Source: Acanthosepion pharaonis (taxonomy: Eukaryota > Mollusca > Cephalopoda > Sepiida > Sepiidae). From it: DNA of 64,000 nt. The position numbers and the translations under genes are program-made. The notes beneath the pieces are model-generated. The model made no database searches. It saw nothing but the letters and a program-made list of their open reading frames with translations, and was not told where the DNA came from. The DNA lies in contig CAHIKZ030005498.1 in assembly GCA_903632075.3 (NCBI GenBank), positions 3,066,001 to 3,130,000 on the forward strand, in the 5' to 3' direction. Shown here piece after piece: positions 12,034 through 23,514 of the stretch; the stretch's first letter is position 1; every line of letters starts with the position of its first letter.

Positions 12034-12250
12034 CCTGAAAAAGACAATTTGAAATTGCCTAAAGTACTTGCCAAGTGTCTTCCATCTGACAACTCGAATA
12101 TAAGGATCTTATTATTCAAGAAATTGCTAGTAAGTTAATGTCTAATTAAGTCTTGTTAGCCAAGTGATTTCGTCAGTAATCACTTTTATTTAATTCTTTA
12201 TATAAATTGTTTCTTTTGATATAAAATATAAGCTACACACAAATATATAT
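12034..12250 (+). mobile_element. second Penelope-like terminal repeat copy
   Basis: CTGAAAAAGACAATTTGAAA... matches the inverse of 11398-11560, and TTTAATTCTTTATATAAATT... matches 11640-11700. The hammerhead-like core is damaged here (CTGAAAA instead of CTGANGA, and TAAA instead of GAAA). The copy runs directly into a TA/TG microsatellite at about 12241. Confidence 0.55.
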
Positions 12251-12255
12251 ATATA

Positions 12256-12316
<61 letters not shown>
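12241..12316. repeat. (TA)n(TG)n microsatellite
   Basis: A short TA run is followed by about 30 TG dinucleotides. Confidence 0.97.
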
Positions 12317-12320
<4 letters not shown>

Positions 12321-12376
12321 GATGGTATAACATTTTTATACATCATTGACAATTCTTCGGAAAAATGTGGAAAAAG

Positions 12377-12420
12377 TTTTTCGCGTGACGCGTTTCGTCA
12401 GTTCGTACTTCATTAGACGA
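12377..12420 (-). ncRNA. degenerate hammerhead-like motif
   Basis: The minus strand reads CTAATGA (one change from CTGATGA), an extra A, a short stem, then GAAACGCGTC. The last part gives stem III AC-GC-GT and a GTC cleavage-type triplet. ACG after the triplet pairs with CGT before the core. The G-to-A change in the core should abolish activity if this was a ribozyme. Confidence 0.3.
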
Positions 12421-12579
12421 AAGTGATCTTTACGTTGATGTGACTACACATTTGCAGGAAGGAGAGGAGGCGCTGATAATTCTAAATTTAAATTAAAGTA
12501 TATTTTGTTCTTTTTCTTAAAAAAAAATATATCTTTGGGATACATATTCTAGTCGATTCCATTTAGTTTGTTTTTGTTT

Positions 12580-13052
12580 ATGTTTTCATCAATTTTGCTC
12601 TTAAATATTCCGCATTGTGGTAATAGAAGATCTCCCAAGAAAGGTGAAAATGTCAGAACCTGAACCTAAATTTACGGGATATGATCTAGCAATTAAAGCA
12701 CTTTCTATATTTTTCACCTTAGTCAATTGTTTTCTCATTTAATCAGAGTAGCATTTTTAAATCAAAATTATGATCGGACTCATTACGGTTAGTAACTAAT
12801 ACATTGGGTGAGTCTTTTGATTTTATATAATCTTTTATTTAAATTCCTCGACGTTTCTCCTATGCATTTCTTGTGTCAGTTATTACAGGTAATAGAGTAA
12901 ATATCTTCTATAGGTTTTTCATTATTATTATTTAGTATTAATTGTGTATCTTATTATTTTAAAATTAGTTTTAACACATTTTATGTTAGGTCCTGATAAA
13001 TTATTTTCAATTTTAATCGATAGAGATGATGGGTAGAAAAAATAGAGATAAA
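12580..13052 (-). mobile_element. Penelope-like element fragment, GIY-YIG endonuclease region
   Basis: The minus strand matches the better-preserved copy at 20560-20920, including the segment corresponding to YSITCNNCHKECIGETSRN (a cysteine-rich motif followed by IGET), which identifies the GIY-YIG endonuclease domain of PLEs. The frame is broken by stops and small indels. On its 5' side (higher coordinates) it joins a 5S-rRNA-like segment. Confidence 0.65.
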
Positions 13053-13053
13053 T

Positions 13054-13110
13054 CGAAGTTAAACAACGTTAAGCGTGGTCATTACCTACATGGGTGACCT
13101 GTAAGCTTGG
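13054..13110 (+). pseudogene. 5S rRNA-like fragment
   Basis: CGAAGTTAAACAACGTTAAG followed by GTGGTCATTACCTACATG and GGTGACC matches the middle and 3' half of animal 5S rRNA (GAAGTTAAGCAACG...GGTTAGTACTTGGATGGGTGACC), the part that contains the internal promoter boxes. The 5' half is missing. It is antisense to the neighbouring PLE fragment. The same arrangement occurs at 20376-20450. Confidence 0.6.
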
Positions 13111-13129
13111 ATGAAAAAGAAATATTTTC

Positions 13130-13915
13130 TGGTTTTAAATCATACTGACCAACATATTTCTAATTATTTTGATACATATTTTAATATCATTACACATTGT
13201 AAATTACGTTACTATAAGTATGGTTTTATTATATAGATCTATTGTTAATAATTTGACTGTATGTATGCATAGGTAATGATTTTAGAATAAGCATTGTTTC
13301 AGATTTTACTACAAAAGTTGATTGGTAATGATTTTCATTTAAATATGCTTTACTAATAGTTTTTTTTTATAAAGATGTAATGCTAATGAGTATAATATAT
13401 GCATTGCGAGAGATTTTTCTCCAACTAGGCTTACGGCCACATCGCGTTGATACAATTAAATATTCCACATTGTGATCGTAAAAGATCTGCCAAGAAAGGT
13501 GAAATGTTATAAGTACCTAGACGTAAATTTACTGTGGATGATCTAGTAATTAAAGCACCTTCTATATATTTTCACTTTTGTAAATTGCTTTCTCTTTTAA
13601 TGAGAGTAGCATTTTTTAAATCGAAATTATGATCGGTGAGCAAATAATGCACTAATTGAGCTGTTTTGTAAAATATTTCTTTTTTGTGTATATAATCTTT
13701 TATTTAAATTCCTCAAGGTTTCTCCTATACATTCCTTGTGGCAATTATTACAGGTAATAGAGTAAATTATTTCATTAGGTTTTACATTATTATTTTTTAT
13801 TATTTTAAATTTAATTGTAACAAATGTTAGGCTAAGATAAATTATTCGAAAGTTTAATTGTGATAGTAATGCTGGGCAGAAAAAAGATTTAATTCGATGT
13901 TTATGGTAGCTGCTT

Positions 13916-13920
<5 letters not shown>
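13130..13920 (-). mobile_element. Penelope-like element fragment, longer copy
   Basis: This minus-strand copy covers both the endonuclease region (about 13450-13800) and about 300 bp of 3' sequence (13130-13450). It aligns through its length with 20490-21220 in opposite orientation. It reads through TTTAATTCGATG near its 5' end, where the other copies carry 5S-like sequence; here that part is degenerate. Frames are disrupted. Confidence 0.7.
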
Positions 13921-13952
<32 letters not shown>

Positions 13953-13989
13953 TTTCAATTTTTCGACATGCTAACGCTCATCTTCTCTG

Positions 13990-14073
<84 letters not shown>

Positions 14074-14152
14074 TAGATAGAGAGAGAGTGAGAGAAGATA
14101 AGATGAACATTGGCATGGTGATTTATGATAGATAAATGGAGAAAAACTGGCG

Positions 14153-14220
<68 letters not shown>

Positions 14221-14234
14221 GAGCAGACTGCGAC

Positions 14235-14283
<49 letters not shown>

Positions 14284-14321
14284 CTGAGTAGATTGCGATA
14301 GATAGATTATGAATAGACTGC

Positions 14322-14361
<40 letters not shown>

Positions 14362-14409
14362 TGAAGAGTTTGATAGATCGATAGATAGACAGATGGATGC
14401 GAAGAGCTT

Positions 14410-14460
<51 letters not shown>

Positions 14461-14539
14461 CGACAAGCGCGAAATGTTTGCTAGACAGATATGAAATTGT
14501 TTGATAGATAGGTCGATAGAGATAAATGCAAAGAGCTTT

Positions 14540-14574
<35 letters not shown>

Positions 14575-14613
14575 TACGCGAAGAGTTTGCTAGACAGATA
14601 TGAATTGTTTGAC

Positions 14614-14646
<33 letters not shown>

Positions 14647-14685
14647 TACGCGAAGAGTTTGCTAGACAGATATGAATTGTTTGAC

Positions 14686-14742
<57 letters not shown>
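13917..14742. repeat. TA then GATA arrays with a higher-order unit
   Basis: TA runs (13917-13950 and 13990-14070) lead into GATA arrays to 14742. The arrays are interrupted by nearly identical spacers such as GCGAAGAGTTTGCTAGACAG at about 14578 and 14649, and by GAGCAGACTGCGACAG-type units. Confidence 0.95.
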
Positions 14743-14743
<1 letters not shown>

Positions 14744-15415
14744 AAAAAGAGATTTTCCATAATGAAATTACTATGTCTTGCATGTACCTTATTACTCGAT
14801 TATTTGGTTATTTATTTTGTGCCTTCCCTCCATCTCAAAAGACTTTAAAATGGCCAAGAAATAAAAACAATTGTCGAATGGAAGTAAAAGAAGCCAGATT
14901 TTAATTAGTCTCGCTTTAATGAAACGACAAGCGTCTTAAGGACAGAATACAAGTCGTTGTGCATTCCGAACTGAACCAAAAGCGAAAAACAAAATAAAAT
15001 TCATCCACTCTATTTGAAAATGCTAATGCGAAAATTCTAATTGTAAAATATTAAACAAATACAAAATATTGCCTGTGTGTAGCGGAATATAAAAGAGATA
15101 CTTTCAACGACTTTATGGTTTTATTTGATCTACTTGACTCGAATCTTCATCTTGCGTTGTATGCGTTCGCCTATTGACCCGCGTGCTCTTCAAATATTAT
15201 GAACAGAGGTCGTAGAACTTCAAGTAATTAACTGTTTCCTGTCGTATTTTTAAGCAACTGCCTCATAAAAGCAAACTTCCTATTATAAAAGCTCTAGATG
15301 GGCAATCATATTTATTATAAAATTTGGTCTCTGTGTTTGATACAATGTTTTCTGCATATCTCTACGTTATCCAGTTATATCTATAGTAAAATTCTGAATA
15401 ATATATAATAGCTGG
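14743..15415. other. no recognisable feature
   Basis: AT-rich, non-repetitive within this window. I saw no open frame of normal composition, tRNA-like sequence or transposon motif. Confidence 0.5.
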
Positions 15416-15479
15416 CCACACGCATTCGACGATACCCGTCTACTAGGGCGGGAAATCAATCCCTATTGCAGACGCTCGC

Positions 15480-15860
15480 TCAGGCACATTTGAGTTTGCT
15501 CAACACCCACAGAACCCATCTGTGGTTTATTCTGCAGCTATGCTGAGCAGACCTTAATTACAGTTTCTGGAAGAGAGCGTGTTATCTAGTCTGATCAAAA
15601 ATTTGAACAATGCCAGCACACTCAAGCCCTCGGCCACGATGACTTGTGGCTTTATTCTAGCACAGCTATCGACGGCCCCCAAGTGTTCCGTCTACCCAAT
15701 TTCACTCACAAGGCTTGGGTCAACCCATGGCACAGTTTTCAGGCACTTTCTAAAGATGCCACACGATGGTATCGAACTCGATCCAGTTCGATGACATCGA
15801 TGATGGTGAGATTCGAACCGGAGTCTCATGGTCTAACCAAACGGCCACGTGCCCATAAAA
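15480..15860 (-). mobile_element. tRNA-derived SINE, minus strand
   Basis: Read on the minus strand, GGGCACGTGGCCGTTTGGTT (about 15857 downward) and CCGGTTCGAATCTCACC (about 15820 downward) resemble the A- and B-box ends of a tRNA, with about the right spacing. Downstream, about 300 bp of complex sequence (CCCAAGCCTTG..., CTCGGCCACG...) would be the SINE body. The tRNA part lacks a full acceptor stem, so it is not a functional tRNA gene. The far boundary is uncertain. Confidence 0.5.
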
Positions 15861-15874
15861 TTCTGAATAACGTA

Positions 15875-16650
15875 TATATAATACTAGCAGCATGGACCGG
15901 CGTTGCCCATGCTTGATTCAAAAATCGTACGACTCATACAGCAATCGCTATCACTTGACTTAAAATATTTTTGCACTTCATTTCCTTTAAAGGAGTGCCC
16001 TTTGCCGTGCTGATGTTGCTACATGCCTTACTTCTTGCCTATCTCACACTGCGAATTTTTTCTAAGCTCTATACTAAACATTAAATCTGTTATGAAAAAA
16101 GAACTAAACAAAATGAACACAAAACGATCAGCTTTAAAAAAGGACTCGTAACTGGAAAAACCGAATGAAAAAAGAATTTTAACAACAAATACTTTTTCAC
16201 ACACAACCCAGTTCTGTGGAATCAGAATCAACGTTGAGTTTAAGCAAGCGAATGAGCCAATTGGAGCCAATTATGACTAATGCAGCTATCGATTTTTTTT
16301 CATGCTAGCATGCTAGTTAACATTCATGTTAGTCAGCTGTTGACTCTCACTATGGCCAATAGAATCTTCCTGCCTATTCGCGGCAGCCAGCTCTAGGCTC
16401 TCACTCTGGTCAGTATAAAATGGCCGCAAACTACATGAAAACTGCCGTATAAGCATGAAAAAATCGATTATTTCCACTATCGATGGAAGTTGGGAAATGC
16501 AAAGTCGGTCTTGGCCTTCCTGCTAACTTGGAGCATGTGCATGTAAATTTTGGTGCAAATCCGTCGAAAATTGCGGCCGTGCATTCGTTATACACACACA
16601 CATCCTGCCTTTTATAGATAGAGATGCCTTTTCGATAAATAATCATTTCG
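15875..16650 (+). repeat. probable dispersed repeat beginning ACTAGCAGCATGGACC
   Basis: The start, TACTAGCAGCATGGACCGGC followed by GTTGCCCATG, looks like a repeat end common in molluscan and other invertebrate genomes, and the far end CCTTTTATAGATAGAGATG also looks like a repeat terminus. I recall these ends only in general terms, and no second copy lies in this window. No coding domain was seen. Confidence 0.35.
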
Positions 16651-16654
16651 TGCC

Positions 16655-16860
16655 ACAAGGTCGGCATCTCAGTCCCTCTATTTAAATGCAATGTCTATCG
16701 ACATCTCCAGATGCCGTGATCTATTCCCCATCCTTAATCCTTTCCTTTACCACGCCTCTTTAATCTTGCTCCCACTCTCTGTAAACCCTCGGGTGCTAGT
16801 GGCACCTCGCCTTACTTGGGGTAAAAAGCTTAAAAAACACACAAAAAAAAAACAATATAT
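16655..16860 (+). mobile_element. CR1-like LINE (family B) 3' tail
   Basis: Begins at ATGTCTATCGACATCTCCAG (the MSIDIS... end of the family B polyprotein) and continues through CTCTGTAAACCC, GGTGCTAGTGGCAC and GCCTTACTTGGGGT. This tail matches those at 29690, 32460, 60260 and 62000. Only the last residues of the RT protein remain. Confidence 0.65.
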
Positions 16861-16861
16861 G

Positions 16862-17110
16862 CCTTTTCTATCAATAAGGATATACTGAAATAATAGACAT
16901 CTTCTATCAGTAATTATTTGTTATATAATAGACGTTGCCTGTTAGTAATGATTCGCCATATGATAGGGCTGTTCTATCAATAATGATTTGCCATATAAAA
17001 AGGGCCGTTTTGTCAGTAATGGCTCACCATATAACGGACCTATTCTATCAGTATTTGTTTGTCATGTAATATGCCTCTTCTATCAGTAATGATTCGCCAT
17101 TTATTCCTGA
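16862..17110. repeat. degenerate 35-bp minisatellite
   Basis: TTCTATCAGTAATGATTCGC-type units recur every 35-37 bp at about 16863, 16900, 16936, 16971, 17006, 17042 and 17078. Units share CTATCAGTAAT, GCCATATAA and GGCC-like positions and are 70-85% alike by eye. Confidence 0.75.
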
Positions 17111-17501
17111 CCAATGTTACTATCTGCATATCTAAAGTAATGGAGATTATGGAGTCGTTTTCATACAGAAAATATCGGAATTCATTAGCCAAGCAGTTAA
17201 TGTCACTGTGGGGGCGAAATTTCTTCCCAAATCCACTGTTAACTTAATTTCAAATGTTGATGGGAGATTCATTTCAAGTTTTTTTTTTTTTTGGTTTTTT
17301 TATATAAATTAGTGTAGAACGTCAAAATGTAGATTATATCAGTTTTTTTTCCCTACGAGTGCATGTGCAACCCATTTCACTTGTAGCGTCTCTTGGAAGT
17401 CTACAAGTGATACGGTTTTTGATATTTGGCGAATATTAGCTATATCACTGGTAATGGTAATGGAGGAAATTACACATTAACTTACAGGAAACATTCAATA
17501 C

Positions 17502-18125
<624 letters not shown>

Positions 18126-18442
18126 TCTTCAGATGGACCGAACGAGTGAACAACGTTGAGGATCTAAACAGGGAGGAGGTTTATAGTTAAAATAAGGATG
18201 ACGCAGCTATAATTTCTGGGACACGTAATTAGAAATGAGGGCCTGGAGAATCTGAAACTCACAAGTCGAATATAGGGAAAAAAGAGAGAAGGGAAAGCAA
18301 CGTATGACATACGTGGCGAGTTTAAGCAAGTGAATAACAGAACGTGGCCTGGAGGATGTGGCAGAGAGACGAAACTTATTGAGAGCTACAAGGGATAGGA
18401 GGAAGTGGAGAGCCATGATCGTCTACTGAAATGACACGACAC
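18126..18442 (+). mobile_element. RTE-like LINE 3' end
   Basis: With one or two frameshifts the plus strand reads QLxFLGHVIRNEGLENL, GKRERGKQRMTYVA, KWITERGLEDVAE and RDRRKWRAMIV. This is the C-terminal region after the RT domain of a widespread endonuclease/RT LINE (LGHxxR...GKxxRGxQR...W). Related copies lie at 43430, 53390 and 58480. The RT catalytic core is not present. Confidence 0.7.
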
Positions 18443-18561
18443 ATAAAAAAAATCATCTCAAGTTCAATGTCATCGCTCTTTCTTGATTTGTTCGGAGTTT
18501 CCCGACTAACACTTTGTTTAATTTGGTGTGTAAAGGCCATATCGTCGTTATACAGTGTGTG

Positions 18562-18960
18562 CCAGAAATGCTTCCCACATTTTAAACTGTAATCTGTGTT
18601 GTGTTAGTGAACATTAGCAAGTGGCAATAGTATCTTCACGTAGTTAAGGATTTAACAATTTCTTTTCAAATACCATTAGTTACTATCATAGGTTAGACTG
18701 GTGCAGACCGTGCGTTTGCTGTTGAAACGTTTTCAAAGACCGGCGAGTCTGTAAATGCAACGAGAGATCTTTTCTTGCTCATCTCATGTTACGTCGAAAT
18801 GATTCGGCACCAGAGGGAAAATCGATACTGCTATGGGTTGCAAATTTCAGGGCTACAGGTTAAGAGCTTGAAAAAAAAAAAAACACCTGGAGGACCTCGA
18901 GGCGTTCGAACCTCCGGGTAAAGGTAACACTTTAGAAATCATCTACAACATTGCACGGGG
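18562..18960 (+). mobile_element. mariner-like transposase N-terminal remnant
   Basis: A likely terminal sequence, GTGTGCCAGAAATGCTTCCC, is followed by a degenerate frame containing KTGESVNATRDLF and, after frameshifts, GPRGVRTSG. These resemble the N-terminal helix-turn-helix region of mariner-like transposases (fYxTGESVxATqR...RTVRTPEN). Stops and frameshifts make it non-functional, and no DDE domain follows. Confidence 0.5.
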
Positions 18961-19271
18961 AAAAAATAAAGACCAAAACAAACAAAATGATAAAAGTGTA
19001 GCCCTTTCTTTGAATAATAATGAAATAATTTTTTTAATAGCAGTTACCTTGGGGTTTTTCGCGTACCTAAGATGTATTTCTTCCGCACCCAGTGTTATTA
19101 ATTCCTCTTCTAATTACACATGCTATCCATTTTAGATGTTACTGTCGTTGGAAGTTTTCGAGTGGTGTAGCTCCTATCTGTAAGATCTGATGCAACAAAT
19201 TTCAATAACAATGTACACCCTTGTGCAAATTAACTGAAACAAAACAAATAATTCTGTTATTACTTACTTTT

Positions 19272-19645
19272 TTATCGTATTTTCCCAATGAAACATGACC
19301 CAGCGCCCATGTTAGTATTTCGTATGGCTATTCCACGAAATCGTTCCTTGTAGATTGACCAAGGATTCTCGATTGGATTTAAATAAGGAGAGTTCCCGGC
19401 CAATATATAGTACTTTGATTTGTTCACTGGTAAGGCTTTCCAGTGTGCTCGTGCAGCGTTACAGTTTTTGTACGCTTCCTTGAAGTAATGTACATCACAG
19501 ACATCACAGGACAACTAATCGACAGTCGAGACAATAGAGTTTGGGCGTGATAAATATCTGATGCGATCACGGATGGCGTAATATTTTTCAAGACCAAATA
19601 ATACATCATACACCCCGGAAATATATTCATATTACTGCACACCAC
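19272..19645 (-). mobile_element. Tc1-like transposase C-terminal remnant
   Basis: On the minus strand YYILAGNSPYLNPIENPWSI matches the W-PGNSPDLNPIENLW block around the last catalytic acidic residue of Tc1 transposases. Upstream, in another frame, RTKTVTLHEHTGKPYQ looks like the RTHTA... segment. At least one frameshift separates them. It is a pseudogene. Confidence 0.65.
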
Positions 19646-19749
19646 TGCAAATGATCTGAGGAAAAATAGAAATCGATTACACCCTGTTACTCCAGTGGGT
19701 CTAAAACTGGCCGTATGATGAAAGCGATTGTTTCAATTAATTTACTCAA

Positions 19750-20150
19750 GGATGTACAACAGAAAAGCTCATTCGAGCAGTTACCATAAAAAAATATTTA
19801 TCGGAAAGGCACAACGAGGCAACTTTATGGTCGTGGGAAAGTGACTGAAGCCGAGAGGCCAGGTTAGGAGCAATAATATTGCTGATTCTTCTTTGGAATT
19901 TATCAAGGGGCTCAAATTAAATAGCAGCGGCACCAAACCATATGTGGTAGCAAAATTCTAAGCATGGAAGGATGGTAGACTTATAGATATGTAACAAAGA
20001 TTCTGAAGAGTAAAATTGTCTTGCACGACACAGGGAACCAAATTTCTTAGCAGCTTACGTAACAATGGATTCAAGATATCATTTGCACTTCACGTCACCC
20101 GATAATTTTTACTCCCGAGGAGGCGCAACGAGACATTCACCTGTAAGCTG
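19750..20150 (-). mobile_element. CR1-like LINE (family B) RT fragment
   Basis: The minus strand reads LCRARQFYSSESLLHIYKS, EFCYHIWFGAA, LDKFQRRISNIIAPNLAS and LQSLSHDHKVASLCL, matching the same stretch at 29753-30541 and 61447-61929. This is the thumb and post-RT region. It is truncated on both sides and has internal stops. Confidence 0.7.
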
Positions 20151-20375
20151 TTAACAATAAACCTTTAAAGTAGCTACTGAGCAATTCATTTATGAAAATC
20201 ATTAGCGATACTTATTTATAGCAAGAGCATTAAAAACGTATATTTATAGTAAGATAATTATCAGTAAGATATTCCGATTATTAGAAATGTATATTTATAG
20301 TAAAATCAATAGTAATAAATGAGTGATTCATTCATTCAGTTTTTACGGTTTATCAACCCTTTGCAAGTTATTTAA

Positions 20376-20450
20376 AGCCAGAAAATTTAAAGCACCAACT
20401 ATTCCCAAGCGGTCACCCATGTACGTACTGACAACGTTGTTTTACCATGC
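20376..20450 (-). pseudogene. 5S rRNA-like fragment, antisense to the PLE
   Basis: On the minus strand CAACGTTGTCAGTACGTACA then TGGGTGACCGCTTGGGAATA and GGTGC match the 5S rRNA 3' half (GTACTTGGATGGGTGACCGCCTGGGAATACCGGGTGC). This copy preserves the box C region better than the one at 13054. It sits about 125 bp upstream of the PLE endonuclease on the opposite strand, as in the 13-kb copy. Confidence 0.65.
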
Positions 20451-21235
20451 TTTATCTCATTTTTTCTATCCACCATCTCTATCATCATTGAAATGGCAAA
20501 TTATCTGAACCCAGGATAAAAATAATAAGAGACTTAAATAATACTAAAAAAAATAATAATGTAAAACCTAAAAGAATAATTTACTCTATTACCTGTAATA
20601 ATTGCCACAAGGAATGCATAGGAGAAACCTCGAGAAATTTAAATAAAAGATTATATAAACAAAAAAGAAATATTTTACAAAACAACTCAATCAATGCATT
20701 ATTTGCTCACCGATCATAATTTCGATTTAAAAAATGCTATTCTCATTAAAAGAGAAAGCAATTTACAACGACAAAAATGTATAGAAAGTGCTTTAATTGC
20801 TAGATCATCCACAGTAAATTTACGCCCAGGTACTTATTACATTTCACCTTTCTTGACAGATCTTTTACGATCACAATGTGGAATATTTAATTGTATCAAT
20901 GTGATGTGGCCGTAAGCCTAGTTGGAGAAAAATGTCTAGCAATGCATATATTATACTCATTAGCATTACATCTTTATAAAAAAAACTATTAGTAAAGCAT
21001 ATTTAAATGAATATCATTACCAATCAACTTTTGTAGTAAAATCTGAAACAATGCTTATTTTAAAATCATTGCATATGCATACATGCAGTCAAATTACTAA
21101 CAATAGATCTATATAATAAAAGCATACTTATAGTAACATAATTTACAATCTATAATTATATTAAAATATGTATCAAAATAATTAGAAATATTTTGGTCAG
21201 TATGATTAGCAATGTACATTCATAGCATAATCATT
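20451..21235 (+). mobile_element. Penelope-like element, GIY-YIG endonuclease and 3' region
   Basis: The plus strand encodes, with frame changes, KRIIYSITCNNCHKECIGET, SRNLNKRLYKQKRN, NALFAHRS, FDLKNAILIKRESN, ESALIARSSTVNLRPGTYYI and SPFLTDLL. This follows the PLE GIY-YIG domain (CxxC...YIGET...R). The RT domain is absent. About 300 bp of AT-rich 3' sequence to about 21220 is shared with the inverted copy at 13130-13450. Confidence 0.75.
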
Positions 21236-21241
21236 ACCAAT

Positions 21242-21640
21242 AACTGTCCTGGGTATGACGATAAACTACATCCGACAGCAAGACCTTTGATCAGGAGGTT
21301 TTGAGGAGCTTGGAACTACCTCTTAATTGCTGGTGTTCACAGGCCCACCTTGACCTTGGGTAGTGCCACCTGTCAGGGTCCCTATGGACAAATACTTAAC
21401 CCCACCTCCCAAAATGGGTCAAAACACTACGAAAGTTTTTTTAAAAAATGCTTTAATACCAGCAATGCATTTTTGGAAAAGAAAAGATATTACCAGCAAT
21501 ACATTTTTGGAAAAGAAAAGATATTACCAGCAATACATTTTTGGCAAAAAATATTACTAGCAATAAAAAATCTTGTCGACATTAAATAACCCACTGAGGT
21601 GTTGATATGCCGTAAAACAAAACAAATCAATCAATTACCA
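21242..21640 (+). repeat. dispersed repeat (family D)
   Basis: CCTGGGTATGACGATAAACT... and GTAGTGCCACCTGTCAGGGT match 53705-53860, and the end GTTGATATGCCGTAAAAC with AATCAATCAA matches 54535-54565. About 400 bp, non-coding, with a CAATCAA-type tail as in many SINEs. Confidence 0.6.
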
Positions 21641-21794
21641 TATTGTAAAATAGTTAGCAACGCATATATACAAGTCATTAGCAACGCATAGTAACATTAT
21701 TAGCAATACATCATTAGCAATAGATAATTATAGCAGGATAATTAGCAAAACATGTTTATAGAAAAAACATTATCAATGTATATTCATAGTAAAA

Positions 21795-21834
21795 CTAGCT
21801 TAAAAGCCCCCCGATAGGGCGGCATTTAAGCTAG
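21795..21834. other. strong hairpin (16 bp, GATA loop)
   Basis: CTAGCTTAAA and TTTAAGCTAG form a perfect 10-bp outer stem. Inside, GCC pairs with GGC and CCC with GGG around a GATA tetraloop, with only A/A and C/C mismatches. The GC-rich core stands out in AT-rich flanks. Confidence 0.7.
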
Positions 21835-22109
21835 CTCCTGTGGAGGACTCTTTGTTTAGCTATCATCGATAGGAGAGGAGTAGATGCGATAGGCATCAAT
21901 AAACTACAGAACTCAAAATGAATTGCTGCATTTAAGTATTGAATTAATATTTAATTACCTTTTAAAAGTTCAACGACAATTCTTCTGCCACTTAATTCAA
22001 AGACGATTTGATGTACGTAGATCCTTATTTTCCGTACAAACAATTACTTTGATTATATGGGTGACAGAACAGGGGACAATTTATAAGATATAAAATTAAT
22101 ACAGTGAGT

Positions 22110-22560
22110 ACCTGAATCCTTTTGTCATCCTCTAACTTTACTAAAGTCACAGAATGACACGATGAGTCAGGTACTGACTGGAGCGGTACAGGTATCTTTG
22201 AAGGCCGATTGTTGTAGTTTTGTAAGACAGTTCTAGTTGAACTAATCCTCTACCTCCTTCGGATCTGGACATATAAAGACGATCAATATCAGACTTGGGA
22301 TGATGCATGAGGTGTCAAGCTTTCTCATTTTAGCGTGCATTCGCTTAATGTCAGTTATGGTCCAGTTAAGGAGTTTGAATCTGTATTGCACCACGGGGAC
22401 TGCCAAGGTGTTTGTACCTGATATTCTGTTTTGGGAATTCAACTTTTCTCCTGGGTCTTTAGCGATGGATCTTATGTATAAGTTACACTTGAGTTCTGGG
22501 GTTGAGTTTAAGGCCCAGTAGTTGCTCAAGGCGGAGAGACTCCTTGAGGGAGCATCCATT
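22110..22560 (-). mobile_element. non-LTR reverse transcriptase C-terminal fragment
   Basis: The minus strand contains NTLAVPVVQYRFKLLNWTIT followed by DIKRMHAKMRKLDT, resembling the INTxAxPVxxYxFxxxxWTxxDIKxxDxxxRKLLT segment after the palm of R4/Dong-like and related non-LTR RTs. The YADD box is not in this fragment. The expected HHPKSDxxRLY motif is badly eroded (IVFICPDPKEVED). Confidence 0.5.
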
Positions 22561-22969
22561 CATCTTAGTAGTTCAGGGTGCGATCGACGATGATGGAATT
22601 TCTTTAGTGCCAAGGTTTACTGGTAATTATGTTATATATAGTGTGCAGTGTATGTATGTGTGTTTGTGCGTGTGTATGTCCAAGCAACACCTCCGCTCCC
22701 ACTGGTTTGATTTCAATGATTCGTAGGTCATTCGAAAACGCTAGAAAAGTTAGGCGCATGGAACGATTTTCGTTGAGCTCAAATTTACAGTTGCCAGATA
22801 AGGCCTTAAAAAGGAGTACTGCTGTCATATGTGGGCAAAAGCTCAATAGTGTCCAAATGCGAAAGCCAGAATACGCGTCACCCTCGAAACGTGGTTTCAA
22901 TAAAATTTTCAGCTTTGTTTCATCATTGTCATTTTTGTCTCAGATTATATTATATCACAGGAACAAACA

Positions 22970-22973
22970 TTGC

Positions 22974-23033
<60 letters not shown>

Positions 23034-23104
23034 ACCACTAATATTATCAATGTATATATATATATATACGTATACATATATATTGACCACTAATATTATC
23101 AATG

Positions 23105-23197
<93 letters not shown>

Positions 23198-23234
23198 ATT
23201 AGTGGTCAATATATATATTGACCACTAATATTAT

Positions 23235-23292
<58 letters not shown>

Positions 23293-23300
23293 ATATTGAT
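22970..23300. repeat. (TA)n arrays with a repeated 22-bp motif
   Basis: TA runs carry the insert TTGACCACTAATATTATCAA at about 23031, 23082, 23217 and, with a small change, 23318. It appears inverted at about 23194. A single inverted relative occurs at 61000. Another TA run lies at 23629-23672. Confidence 0.85.
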
Positions 23301-23514
23301 AATATATATATATATACTGGACCACTAATATTATCAATGTATCAATGTATAAATATATATACAAACAGATAACAGAAATCTTTTATAAGATCAGTATGAT
23401 CACGTCGTCGTTATAAAAGATTTCAGTTATCTGTTTGGATTGGTATTGCTTTTATATCCATCGTCTTTTTCATGTTGAATTGTATATGGTCTATGTTAAT
23501 TATGTTTTATGAAT

